In this document: in pieces, positions 13,262-26,600 of the stretch
How the letters are laid out: each line of letters begins with the position of its first letter
How positions within the stretch are numbered: position 1 is the stretch's first letter
Assembly (NCBI RefSeq): GCF_008831285.2
Contig: NC_045138.2
Span: 36,695,115-36,759,114, forward strand
Length of the DNA stretch: 64,000 nt
From: Nymphaea colorata
Taxonomy: Eukaryota > Streptophyta > Magnoliopsida > Nymphaeales > Nymphaeaceae
Direction: 5' to 3'
The notes under the pieces: model-generated
What the model saw: only the letters and a program-made list of their open reading frames with translations
What the model was told of the DNA's origin: nothing
The model's database searches: none
Position numbers and translations under genes: made by a program

Positions 13262-16200
13262 GGGAAATCAGTAAAATCAGTTTCCACAGAAGTTTGGTTT
13301 CGTTATCGGACATTGCCGGTATAATTGTTCGAGTTAGGAAAGCATCCCACAAAAAATGCAATAACTTCTTACAGTATGTAAATTATCATAAATAATCTGT
13401 ATAATATGACATTAATTTGGACATTCTACATGATTTCTTTATTATTTTCCGTCAATAAATGCTATTTTCATCCACAATAATAATCGAAATTTCCGCATGT
13501 TTTTGCACCAGCACTCTTTTTCACAAATTATTAGCTACCCTTGTGTTCCAATCCGCAAGAATTCATGACAAAGATTATTATGATCCCGTGATCAAGTCTT
13601 TCATCCGGTGCCGTGTTTGAGCAACCCACCAGAGAGACAGCAGTCGATGAAGAGATGATGAGCGCGTTGAATGTTCCTTCGATTTTTTTCTATTCTCCAT
13701 CATTTGACTGACTGCGCACAGAGAAGAAGAGAAGGGACTAGGGAGGAGGAAAGGAAAGGCAGAGAGCCTTCATTATGGGGAAGCTGAATCCATTTATTGA
13801 ACACCAAGAAGTTGTTGGCCAACCACGGGGAATGCCGACTACAGATCGATGTGTGTGCTTCTGTTCAGAGACCCTCGGGTTTCAGAGAATTCAATAAATG
13901 AAGGGGGGCCTGAGAGTACCAACAAGGGTAGGTCTCTGCTATAAATATTTTAGAGAGAGAGTCAGCATCTCTCTAGCTGCCATGGATGGCAATGGCGTAT
14001 ATTATAATGCATGGGTGCATGTGCTAGCTAACATGGGAAGCAAGAATCCAATTCCTCTCCATTGCAAGCAACAAGCAACCTCGATCCGCCATTGACCCCA
14101 AGGACAAGGAGAGCAGAAGCAAATCCCACCACCTTCGGCCCCATGCTATGCTGATGTGATGTTGCCATCGAAATATGGAGCTCTGCGACACCATGGTCCC
14201 CTAGAGAAGAAAGAACTCCTCTCTCTCCCTCTTTTTCTCTCTGAAAGTTGTCCTGACAAACTTTTCTTTCATCCGTCGTTATTACCATTAATAATTCCTG
14301 TAGCCAAATCAATTTCTGCTAATTAAACATAGTAATTACTCGGACCAGAGAGACGACGGATCGCCTCTGTAGGGAGTCTACCAGAATAAAAGGCTTAGCT
14401 GAAACCAGATTACTGCGGCAGATGAGAGAAATTAAATACATTGAATATCTGTACACGTTTGGGCCGATCTTCTTGTTTTCTTCACTCCTGTCAATTCACT
14501 TCCATGACTCCGATTTCTCTAACTTGAGCAACGTACGCAGGCCTCTATTAGTCTAAAATATTATAGCCACAGAAAATGCGAAATATTCAATTAAAAATCG
14601 GTCAGCCGAATAAAACGAAAAAACAAATTTTTTGAAAAAAAAATGTGTTTTTCTTTTTTTGCATTTACATATTAGTGTCCTTCTTCAATATTCATTCACT
14701 TATTTTCATTTTACTATTTTCTTGAGGGGTTTAAAATTTTTAACTAGTGTCTTTTAACAAAAAAAAAAAAAATCTAACTCCACCACTAGGGCATACATCT
14801 GCAAGTTGTTTAAAGAATATGAAAACGTTATCTTTGCACGTATATGTTCAAATCCTGTTAAATTCTTTACATTTTTTTACAGTTGAACATTGAACGCAAG
14901 CAATCCGGAGTCAGAATCGTCCAAGAATGCTCCTTCTCATTATATAATTAATCATCTAACAATAATAAAACCCATATAGTACCAATAATAACAAAAAAAA
15001 TAATAACATCCACAATAATATTGTTATTATGGTGATGTGCCATGTCAATTTTCTACGTGAGAAGCGGTCAAAAAGGCAGGGCAGGGGACGCTTTGCTTTT
15101 TTGAATATATGCTGCCGTGTTTGTAATTGTACGTCCATGAATTTCTTGCTTTTAAATTTTTGGAAGTCCACCCGCTTGCCTCGATCTCCGTTAAAGCTGT
15201 CTTCCTCCTTTTGCCGTTGAGCTATTTATTGCCTTATCTCCATCGCCAAGCAAATAAACTTTGCTTTTGTTTTCAAATGAAATTTCTTTTGGGGGCTCGA
15301 ATTTTTGGCGTAGCTCCTCGGAAACATTGCTCCATTTTCTTAAAAAACTTTTCAATGAAATAAAAAGCTTCACATATGATATGATGCACAACATGTCTAC
15401 AACATCAATATCATTATGAGCGAGCAACGGGAATATTTCGTAAACACGTGCCCCTTTTTATGTTATGGCTAAAAATAGAGGGTCTTAATTGAAAATGTTC
15501 CTTCACTTTTGAGTTTTGACAACCTTTCCAATTGGATCACTACTTAATAATACCTTGGTCAAGTCTCTTGGTCTACTTACTTTTGGAGGGACTCATCATT
15601 GGGTGCAGAAGTAAGACTGGCACTAGTGCTCAAGAAAGAAAATATTTTCTTTTTGTGTGTAAATAATTAAAGATATGCTCGTATGCATGTGTGTGTCATG
15701 TTCCTTGCTTCAGTTTTGTCCTACTGGTTATATTATGAATATTCAAACAAATGATATTGAGGTATATCCCTCGTATGATCCATTTATTAACTTTACACTT
15801 GCATAAGGAAAACCGCATTTGAGCAGCAGCAAATATGACAATCGAGTTGAAGGATATAACAATGGTTTATCTAAGTTTCAAAGAAAGCAAGAACCTTGAA
15901 AGCATAAGGGTATGGCTCTTGGAGGCGTTTTATATATGCTCGGAGGATCAGATGCATGTGCGTTCGAAACATGCCATGCATGTGTATGTGTGGGACAGTT
16001 ATATTGGTTGAATTGCATGTGAATCTATATGTGGATGCATGGTTTTTGGATCTTATGAGACGGGATACCCAAAAAATTCCTCTGTTTGAATCTCCACTTT
16101 AATTTGTTTCCTTTTGTAACTTAAACCAAATAGAATATGCTTGAATTGGCAGAGAAGGAATTGTAGTGGGCAGTACCTGGACTTGCATGCAGCAAAAGTC

Positions 16201-17059
16201 ACGACTTAACGTTGTTTTTTTCTTGTCCTCTTTCACTGTAGCGGCACTGAGATTTATTATTTCTTAAAACATTCTTGCATATTATTAACTTAATTCATTA
16301 TTAAAATTCTTATTAGCTTGATGGATGTGAGCTTCCCAAGAGAATTACTGCTCGAATTTCTGATCTCGAAAAATGCCATCTACAAGTTTGGGCCCATGTT
16401 CTTGGAATATTACAAGAGCAAAACACTTCGGTACTGAATAAAAACAAAAAAATTTCCCCACTTGAAGTTAATCAACGCTGCCGGCGTCGCCCTTGGGTTT
16501 ATAAAAAAAAAAATAACGACGACGACAAAATGTCATTTTTATGTATATTTTGTAGTAAAAATTGAAAAACCAAATATATGTTAACCTTTTTTTGAGAAAT
16601 TAAACTTTCATGGCTTGTTTGGCAGTAGGGATATCTTAAGTCCCATTAATCTATTTAAAAAAATTGAACAATATTTATTGTGACATTTTATAAATCTGTT
16701 TAAAAAATCAAACAAAATACACAAAGCAATTGCTGTAGAATTTCATGAATATGTCCAAATCTACTTGTTATAATCGCAAAAATCGAAGAGTGACCTTCCT
16801 GCTGCAACTTTTTATGGAATCTCAATTTCATAGAAAGTTTTAGTGTTTCATAAATCTAAGTTTTAGTTTTTTACAAATCTGTTCCAACTCACAACCTGCT
16901 TCATCAACTTATGCCGATAACATGCAGTTTAAAACAATTAAATAGCGAAGACAATGAAAGATCCAAAATAGAGAAGATTGAGTAAATCACCAAATCGCAG
17001 ATCATGGATCAAACCTCAATTACCAACCAACCCAAATAAGAACGCATCTGACAGCTCCT

Positions 17060-17350
17060 AGGAGAAGGTGCGGTCGATCGTACGGAGGACATTCACCGTC
17101 AGTCAGGGAATCAATTCCATTCTATGGGCGGGGACCCATGGATACATTTGGATCCATATCCAGCTCCTTTTCTTCCATGAATCGTACGGAAATCGTAGCC
17201 CCATCCCTATCTGGATTTCGGTCGTCGTGGATTGTATTTGTGCGTGCCCGCGTACAAGATCTCCGAAGAACCATGAAATTTCGAGATCTCGATCTTTGGA
17301 GTTCTTCGTGAAGATACACGCTGCGTGCGGATGCGAGCCCGTAACGTGAA
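17060..17350. other. Isolated GC-rich island
   Basis: About 300 bases of clearly higher GC than the surrounding DNA, with many CpG (cggtcgatcgtacgg, ggtcgtcgtgg). It includes a small imperfect hairpin (about 17260-17310, arms CGAAGAAC and GTTCTTCG). Chance ORFs exist in both directions (93 and 103 codons), but none has a recognised domain. It may be a transposon end, a relic exon or a lone CpG-rich promoter. Confidence 0.35.
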
Positions 17351-17720
17351 ATTAATATCTTCACCCTGTTTGATGGCAGTACAACTGTTTGACGTCTTAG
17401 TTGTCGAGGGTAAGCTCGTGGCGTGTTAAACATACTGCTAAAAAAAAAGTTTACGAATAGACAGATGCATTATTATGATTATTTGAGTTGTCCAACATTA
17501 TATAATAAATAAGAGAACATGCCAGTCAATTTATTTTGTTTATTAGTGTTTCTTAATTAGTGTTTACTGTCAAATTTAATTATGTAGATGGATTCAAAAT
17601 AAATATTAAAACCTATGAGTAAAAGAAAACATGCAAAAGGGATCTACAAATTAGGTCATGTAGGTCTTAAAAATTAATGGTCTCTATCTTTCATATCCCA
17701 TTAATTTTAATCCAGACATC

Positions 17721-18130
17721 GAACAGTGGCGGAGTCAGAAATTTTAGCTTAAATGATCGACATGCAATTAGCTGGATCCTGTGGTGGCGGCTCTTATGGC
17801 TGGACCCAGGACCCCGGTCCACTATCATTGAAAGCTGGACAACTGTATATAGGGGCCCACTTATGGCTCGGCCACCAACACCAAACTTATATATTTGTGC
17901 ATCTACTACATATTTATACAAACAGCAAACTTATATATTTGTGCATCTACTACATATTTATACAAACAGCTTAAATAAATAAGAATAATATAAAGTATGT
18001 ATTTAACATGACATAATATGTAGAGAGAGAATATGATACTTAATTTGCAGTAGTACGTTATCTAATTTTAGGGGGGACGCCCTCCGGTGCATATAAAAAT
18101 CAATGGGGGTCACATGCAACTAAAGTCTAA
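17721..18130. repeat. Dispersed repeat remnant containing a perfect 44-bp tandem duplication
   Basis: The segment opens with CAGTGGCGGAGTCAG, like the repeat ends at 3205 and 21663, and closes near GGGGGGACGCCCTCC. Inside it, 17883-17926 and 17927-17970 are two identical 44-bp copies starting AAACTTATATATTTGTGC. It is probably a degraded transposable element with an internal replication-slippage duplication. Confidence 0.55.
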
Positions 18131-21100
18131 ATAGCTAAAGCAACAAAAAAGTATCATTGATAGTCTAAATGGAAGTGCACAGATGAAATCTTGAGCAAGA
18201 AGGCATGTTAAAATATCACCTATTCCGCAAGTAGTATATGGCTCAACTCTTTTTATATTGTGACTTCTTTTTTCAAGTTTTCTTGTTCTTGTAAAATCTA
18301 TGCACATTTCCATGGGCTAGTTTCGCACCAAATCCTATGAAATGCATGTGCTCCATTTCCATGTTGATACAAATTTTTCTATTTATCTTATCAGTTTCTT
18401 TTCATCAACTTTCATAATCTTTCTTAACTAACATGTTCTTCGAATGTTTAGGCACTCGAAAGGATACATTCGTGTAGCAAAGTAAGGGAGCATGATAACA
18501 TGGTTTCGATGTTAAAACCACAAAATGATCTTTGCTTCGAGGAAATGGTTTCACGAGAAGACTACATCAGAAAGGATGTTTAGTCTATCAATGCGATAGT
18601 GTTTCCAACACTATGACTTCAAGAGGAAGTTATTATATATGTGGAAACCATGTGGGTGTCCACTACCAACGCCCTAATTTATCCAGCATGAAAAATCATT
18701 CGCTGCATAGTTCTCCGCTCAAAAGGTGTTTGCAACCAAGACACTCGCTAAGGAGGCGTTTGATAAATTCGGATTTAAAGTCTATAAATCAAAATCTATG
18801 GTTCATCAAACTACCATACAAAATACATTGAAAAGGGTCGACGTGTTTGTTTGGGCGCGAGGACACCCCATCTAAGATGTCCCCGTCTATTGGCCTGCTC
18901 TGGATGCCCCAGAATTATTGTCATCGCTCCAAAGATGCGACAAAATTTAATGGAAAATATGTTCCAATTTTTTGCATCATATGGGCATGGGGTCCAATTT
19001 ATGTGGAGGAGGTTCACTGATCTAGTCCCCATTGATCTAAATGAGAACAAAAATTGACGGCTGAGAAGTCTTTTTCTTTTTTTATCTTTTTGTATTTATC
19101 TGGTTTAATTTTTTAAGGGGAGATGCATGATAATGATGGTCGGCGTTCCAAGTTTCTTAATCGAAATCTAGTGGTCGTTGTCATAAGGAGAAGAAGACAG
19201 AGAAGGAGATAAGAGCTCAACTGCATGGAGATAAAAGGGGCCCATGATCGATGATCACAACAAACCCACTGCACGTATATATGGTCCAGTTAGTTTAGCT
19301 TGAATATTGGATTCAACTACCAATTGTCTTTCAATCTTTTCCTTGGTTTTGTCCCATGCGTTTTCAAAAGCAAAATATGTATATACAGTTCTACTTTTCC
19401 TTCTGTCATTTCTGTTCTATATATCTTTTGCTTTTTATGGTTCAGATTCTTTTGATAATCGACTGGTTACGTCACTTTCCGGGAGAGAAGAGAGAAGTGA
19501 GATTGGTCACAAATACTTGTTCTCCTTGTTTGTTCATTGGCGTTGAATGCGAAATTCATGGGAGACAGAGAGAATGAGATTTGATATGATGCTATTTGCT
19601 TGTTGATTTTATGTTTAATTTTCGTTAATTGATGTATTTTCATTAGTCATGACTCACTTATACACCCTCTCACGCCTTTTCAGACCTGCAATACTTGTTC
19701 TACTCCAACACATTCACAAGTTAAGGAGCTGTTAGGATCTGGTTGCCCAATACTTGAAATTCAAATATACCAAGACTGGTGACCTGAAAACTTGTTTGAT
19801 ATTTGAAATCTGCTCAACTTGGAAAATTGGTAAGACCCATGTGATGTGGTTCATGAGATCATAACCACAGAATTCTAATATGTAGTTTAACAGATTGAGT
19901 AAAAGATAAGAACTCTAATGAAATAAGAATTGATGAATCAAAACCAAAACCAGTATGAAGTAATATGCAGTGACGAGTGCCAATGTAGGTGCTGGTCTCA
20001 TGTGGTAGAAGCGACTTATGAACGAATGAAATTAGTTGGTGAGACCATTAGGAGTTCTAGACAATATTATGAATGCCCAAATGTTGAACAACCAACCTTT
20101 TCTTTTTTTTTTAGTTTTGCAATGGCGCAGAGTTCTCTCCTAAATCCTTGAGAGAGTAGTATAGACCCTAAGAAGAGATTTGGTAAGAAAATATTATGTT
20201 CCTTGAACACATTTTCCTCAAATAACATGCTCCAAAGACGTCATGTTATTGTTTCAGAACACATGGTGCAATTATATCTAGCATTTAATTATGATCTGAA
20301 TTATCATATTGTGTATCTTGCAAACAAGAACAGAATATTTTTGGAACATATATTTTAAAAATATGTGTACCAAAAACACAACTTTTTTCTTGTCAAGTGC
20401 CTTTAAGATTCAAAAGGATTGGTTAGGTGCAACCTAAAAATCGTATTCCATCAGTTTACGCCTTCGTTTGCAGCTACCCGAGTCTGTCGATGGTACAAAT
20501 TTACTTTCTTAATTCCAAGAGATGTTAAAAGAAAGTATGCATGTAAGTACGGTTGACGTGTTCTTTTAATATGTCAATAATTTTGCATGCGCAACATATT
20601 TTAATTAGATACAGAGTATGTTGTTTATAAATACCTGGCTTAATGAATAATCTCATATAATAAAACTGGCAAAGTTCACAAACTGAGATTCTTGTTCTGG
20701 AAAGAAAATCATAGGATAACTTGTAAGTAGGCTCGCATGCATCGTTGTATCATGCATGGAAAATCTATATAAGATTTCTTGACAGGCATATTAATGTCTT
20801 CAAGCTTGTGCTTCGTGATTTTCTTATGGAGGGCAACACGTTTCGTGAAAACTGCCAAGTAAAAGCTTCAATCTGTGTTAGCTTGAGAAATAGAGAAAGT
20901 TACATGCAATTTTTTTTTTTAAATATTACTTGGTATCACTAAATTACATTCTTACAAGCAAAAATTAATTAATAAGAGTGGAGTAAGAGATTAAAGAACT
21001 CGAGATTTTCATAGTTGACTTAGCTGGTGAACTTGGAATTATGTGAATCTTGACGTAAAATTCATGAGGTGCAAAATATTTATACTTCCGCACGAGGCTT

Positions 21101-21662
21101 CCTTGCATCTGATGTCCAATGGTATCATTTCCTTTGCCAAACTAAACTAAACATAAAGAAAGTTGGTCTTAAAACCTTTAGATTTAAGGCCACGCTTAGA
21201 AATTAATCAATAGATCTAACGTCTTATACTGATAGGTATTGACTATTCTTTTGTTTAATGTAGCCATGCATTAAATAAAGAACCACATGGTAATGTGATT
21301 ATCAGTAAATAAATACTATATTTATATGTAAACGATAAGAATATATTAACTTAGTAGTTGTTTCATCATTACTTAAGTAAGCCATGCTAAGATGACTGAG
21401 ATTTGATTCAGCGATTATATTAATATTTGAATGTTAAGGCCGTAAACCATCAGGTACGTGTTTATTGAGAAGGCCCCAAATCCCTCCTCAGTATCAACTG
21501 TAATGCATAATTAAACTTACTTTACATAAACTGAATTAAACATATCTTTAGTAGTTAGGACGTGTTTGGATGAGCGAAGAAACGTTTGAGAAAAAACATT
21601 AAATGGACTTTCCCTTGATGTCGGCTTGGATTGGGTGGTTTGAACCAGATGGGCGGGCGGCT
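18131..21662. other. AT-rich intergenic stretch without supportable genes
   Basis: Only short ORFs without recognisable domains. Phrases such as GTGTTTGTTTGGGCGCGAGG (18848) and GTTAGGACGTGTTTGGATG (21555) resemble ends of small nonautonomous DNA transposons. No complete element with matching terminal repeats was resolved. Confidence 0.45.
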
Positions 21663-21850
21663 GCAGGGGCGGAGCCAAGAGGGGCACACAGGGGCCTTGG
21701 CCCTCTTTACATTTTTTTTTTAAACTACATGTACATTTTTAAAAATTTTTATTTATCCTATATAAAATTTTTAAAATTTGTATTTCCGTCTCTGTTTTTG
21801 AAACTGTAATTCGGCTCTCCTCATGAAAAATTTATGATTCCAACCCTAGA
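21663..21850. repeat. Dispersed repeat remnant (AGGGGCGGAGCC family)
   Basis: The phrase AGGGGCGGAGCCAAGAGGGG, followed by GGGGCCTTGGCCC and an AT-rich tail, is a recurrent plant transposon remnant. The reverse-oriented counterpart phrase near 21800 (TTCGGCTCTCCTCATG) fits a decayed end. No ORF of transposon origin remains. Confidence 0.45.
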
Positions 21851-23676
21851 CGGCTGTAATCATTAGTCGAGTTAGAAAGTTTTTGCTGAGAGACTCTAAT
21901 TTAAAAATCTTTGATCGTTCAAATACATGCTAAAATGATTGAGAAATACCTTACACAAATAAGTAAACATAAATAAGGCAAATAGTTGAGGCTAATTACT
22001 AATAAATAATTAAATGAATTTAATGAGACTGCATAGGCAACTGCCCGCACAAGCCCACATGTGAGTCCACCCCTTATGTGGCCGATTCAAGAGTGCTAAC
22101 TGTTAATATTTAGCTGTCTTAAAGAGTATTCTAAAGATTTTCTTTTTTGAATTTTTTATTTTTAGAAAATATTTTTGACCTATTCCAGGCTTCCAGCTGA
22201 ATTGGCAGCTTTACAGGTTCTGTTTATAAACCAATTTTCTTATACTAGAGGTTAGGTTTGATATATAAGCAAAATTATACCTTGGATCTGCCTTTATATA
22301 TGTATATATTTTGAACCGAGTTGGAAAGAAAGAACTTGAATGCTTAACAACTCCCCTAATGCGTGCTTTACTTTTCATAATTTATATTATGCATAATTAA
22401 TACAAAGTGGTAACTTAATTTATATTCTGCACGGCCAAATACGAATGCATCATAATATCCACCAACACAATGTTTTGAAAAATAAATCATTTTTTAAATT
22501 TTCCAAATTATGTGTAAGCTATTTTTTATGTATGAAAAGGAGAAATATACCCATATGAGTTTCCAATAATTACAACAATATTTAGCCCAACATTTTCCCG
22601 TGTTTTGAATCAGAGGCATGCTAAATGATCCTAACAAGAAAGTGATTAAAACTTAATCAACATAAACACCTTGGGGCTTGTATAACTGAGACATCATGCA
22701 TATATGCTAATGTTTAAGTTCATTCTTGGATGGAACCAAGGAGAATGAGCAGTCACATACTTAAGGCCTTCCCCTGTTAGGAAGATGAATGTGGAATGAT
22801 CACTGTACTCAGCTGAAAGAGAAGATTACCAAGAAGTTGGCTGATTGTCAATCATGTACTCTGATGTCTAGAAAAGGACCATGTCTTCTGATTTTGTAAT
22901 CAAGCTATACTCTCAAATGAAGTCTTAAAGTAAACCGATACAAACTTAAAAACAAAAAATGTTAGTTAAAAATACCAAGAACATAGTAAATATATATTAA
23001 AAAATGATTGCCCAATCTTTTCTCTTTCTTAAATGATTCACTTCATACCTTTATTCAATAGTTGTGAAAAGTAACTTTGATTTATAAAATTTAAATAGTT
23101 TTGTTATTTTTAAAACAAAAAGAACAGGTAACTGGCCTGCCTATGCTTTAGTGGGAGCTCGAACTAGGGAGACTTTGAAAATTATCGAGATTATTAGGTA
23201 CACTTTTTAATGTACACTAATTCCGCTCCATTTTATTGAGATTTACTAAATTTAAAAATTAGATGCTAACATGGGGGAAAATATTAATTCGAAATTTAAA
23301 CGGAGACACTATTTTTTTATTTTTTTTTTCATGAGTTGGGTCCAAGACTCCAAATAGTGGCGTTGCTTCCCTTTGAAATTTTCGTACAAGGCAGGGACCC
23401 GACGAGAAAATTGCATCTACGCGTCCAAAACTTTATGGTGGTCTGCATTTTCAAGTGCACCCAATCGTCCTTTCTTTCCAAGCAGCGAAATTTTCATTTG
23501 GATACGGTCCTCGTTCCCTCCACTCTCTGCACTCCCCGCCAATAACGGCCGGGGAATTGGTGGATGACACAGGAACCCCCGGAAAATGGTGCAGAAAGCC
23601 TAGTTGTTCCTCTCAACATTAGGGTTGGCTTCAGACACGTCCGGCCAGAAAGGAGCCCCAATTGCTTCAACGGAAA
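21851..23676. other. Intergenic and promoter of the MOC1-like gene
   Basis: AT-rich to about 23330, then GC content rises sharply toward the resolvase start codon. An ORF beginning with ATG at 23564 runs past the main start in another frame (to 23812). If it is included in the transcript it would act as an overlapping upstream ORF. No gene is supported. Confidence 0.45.
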
Positions 23677-26600
23677 ATGTCCGTCATCTCGCCCGCCCTT
23701 CCCACTTACTTATCTAGGGTTACATCTGGCGGCGCCGCCAACTTCTCCTGCGGTGGAGCAGCAGGAGTTTCCGCGAGTATATCGAAATGTGCGAGAGGGG
23801 TCGGCTTGTTGAAAGCAGAACTGGGGGAGGGTGGGAGGAGAGCTTGCGCGAAGAAGGGGAGGGGCCAGACTGCGGTCATTCACGAGGGGAGGTTCAAGGA
23901 TAGCTGGGTGGCATCGCTTGCCTCTCCGGTCACTGGCCCGAGCGACAGCGGCGAAGAATCGCCGGCGGAGGAGACGGTGCAGAGATGTGGTTGGGCGATC
24001 GGCGTCGACCCGGACGTATCTGGGGCCCTGGCGGTCATCAAAGGCGATTGGCCGGAGTGCTCTGCACAGGTAATTTTAGGGGTCTTTCTAGGGGTAGTTT
24101 TGAGAGAGCGTGCTTATTATTCTTCTGCATTCCGGTTTTCAGGGGCGCGTTCGTCATTTACCAACAGTTTGAAAGGTAATGGCGGGGTTTTACCTCTTGG
24201 TGTCCTTCAGGAGCAGGGGCCTTTTGGTCAGATGGAGTGTCGGAGCTGGCTCCTTTCTCCAGGTTGACGAAATTGCCCTTGCAAATGGTGGGCACTCCAT
24301 TTCAAACGACTGTAGAATTCTGGTTCTTCTGCCTGCGACACAACGTCGTTGTAACAAAGATTATAAATAATCATTAAATATTATGATATTCTGTGCAGAT
24401 ATATCTGAAAACCACTTTCAGATCATGAACAATTAGTACTTCATTTTGATTCCTTATGTTTGTTTACATGTTGCTGTTTAGTTTGTGGTGCTGCCAATTG
24501 TCTAATCTTTTGCATGTACAGCCAATGTTCTTTTTTCCTTTTGGTGCCTACTTCTTTGAATTCCTTTCTTCTGCTTTTCTATTGCCGGACGGTAAAGGTA
24601 AGACTACCCTTGTTGGTAGGTTTTTGATAGCCCTTACTTGCAAGCATCTGTTGGGAAGAGACTGCGGAAGCGGCTTGATGCGAAGGCCATTGTTCAGTTA
24701 CTCCGTACCTTCAATGCACCAGTAGGTATGATGGTTTCTCCTCTGTCCGTCGAGGATTGAATTACATGTACATGGTGAAGATGTGTGATTGGTGTTTTAT
24801 AAACGACTGGTTGCACTTATCAGTATCATGAAAAATTCAGTTTTTGAAAACCATCGATTGTCATGTCCTTTTATTTTTCCCTCCTATGTGGGGAAAATAT
24901 TTGTTCCTGTGCATCGGAAAATCATCAATTCATGCACATAACAAACACATGCATATATGTATTTGACTCTCAATTATCATAAAGATGTGGACATTGTTTA
25001 GAGATCATATGTTCATATTTATTTACTTATTTATTTGAATGAAATACTTAAATCTTTCAGGGACCACTGCATATATCGAGCAATCAATACCGTTTCCAAA
25101 AGATGGCAAGCAGGTAATTCTTTCTTAAAATCTGTTTTCAACATAGATTATGTGATGGGGTGATGGTGTTATTTTTATTTTTACTTTTTGTGGACCTCTT
25201 TCCCCATACTTCCACCTGGTAAGTTCTCTCATGCTAGTTACCTCATCAACGTGATAGACGAACTATTAATTTTCTTTGCCACAATATCGTCATGTTCTTC
25301 AGATGCCTTTTCAATACCATGATGGTCATCAAAAGAATCACGGCGATCAGCATTATTATCATCTTATTATAATTCCTTATTATCGACATTACTATTCCCA
25401 TTAATTTTCTTCAGTTACCAAATTATCAGCTGTATCATCCGGAACAACTTGACTTGAAGCACGACCATCCTAAGCATTCATTACAACTGCGCCAAGGCTT
25501 GTGCTGATATTTTTATATTGTTGATTATATTGAACAGGAAAAATCCACCACCACCATTATCATCATGAAGTAATAGTAATACAACGACCATGACCAGCCT
25601 TCTCTCTCTTTATCTGTCTGTTTGTCACTTTGTCCATCTCTCTCTCTGACTCTCTCTCTCTCCATATATATATATATATCTCTCTCTCTGTGTGTGTGTG
25701 TGTATTACACGTGTGTGAGTGTGAAAAATGAGTAAATGAGACTGGACTTTTCAATGCCCCTTTCCCTCGTAAGCTTCACCAATCCTAGGATGCAAAGGAT
25801 GGTCGTGAAAAAGAGAATACAAAAAATAAGGGGTATAGAGAAAAAGGTGAGTTAGTGAGACAAGAAAAGGGTTGGAAAAACCACCAACCTAGACACGCTT
25901 TACGTCTCCATGAATATACATATCAAAGAAATGTCAGCTTTGCTACGTTACTAACTTATTACTGTGAAGTATTCCTGCCCTCTGCCTTCAGAGGTGGAAT
26001 GACATAATAGAACTAACCAAAGTTTGTTCTACTGTTTACTAGGGCTGGTGGAGTGGAGGATTTGGATATGGATTATGGATAGGTATACTGGTTGCCACTG
26101 GTTTTTCTGTTATTCCTGTGCCATCTATTCTTTGGAAGACTCATTTTGAACTTGCAGGAAGTTCCTCAAGTAAGGTTTGTCTTTAGTCTTTAATTTTCTT
26201 TTGGAGAATGTGTGCTTTAACATTGAGTTTTATTAGTATATGAAAGGGGCAAAAATTGCTCTATTACGTGACAACCTTCTGACACGATTATTAAGGTTTA
26301 TAAGTGTACTCATGGTTGGGTATGTATACAAGGAGAGTAGCACATAGATGTTAATCCGGTCAAAGCAGTGGTCTCTTTGATCTCAGACATGTTGGATCCT
26401 TCTTTTAGGGTCCACTATGTAATGTACATAGAAAAACACTGGATCTAAGTTCCCCCAGAAACAGGGATATGAATGTTTTGCTATCACGGACTTAATCAAG
26501 CACATCTGGTAGGAACACAAAATTCCTTCCTAAAAGCTTTGATGGCATCTGGAAAGCCCTACCTTTTCTAGTCCAGGGACGAGAATGGTCCCTGTCAAAC

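Larger units (their letters stand above)
10501..17050. other. Gene-poor intergenic stretch
   Basis: I find no ORF with a recognisable domain and no tRNA or rRNA. The stretch holds poly-T tracts, a CT microsatellite (12857-12890), an inverted repeat (13195-13261) and a less AT-rich region at 13600-14320 that could be a noncoding transcript or old promoter. Known plant microRNA sequences that I remember were not spotted, but this was only a by-eye check. Confidence 0.5.

Noticed and set aside
13600-14320. A protein-coding or known microRNA gene in the less AT-rich stretch
   Set aside because: ORFs are short and unrecognisable, and no familiar microRNA sequence was found by eye.
26170-26175. 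GTAAGG as the donor of MOC1-like exon 4
   Set aside because: It would leave the exon out of frame with [10 protein letters not shown] in the next exon; the GTTTGT donor at 26175 keeps frame.
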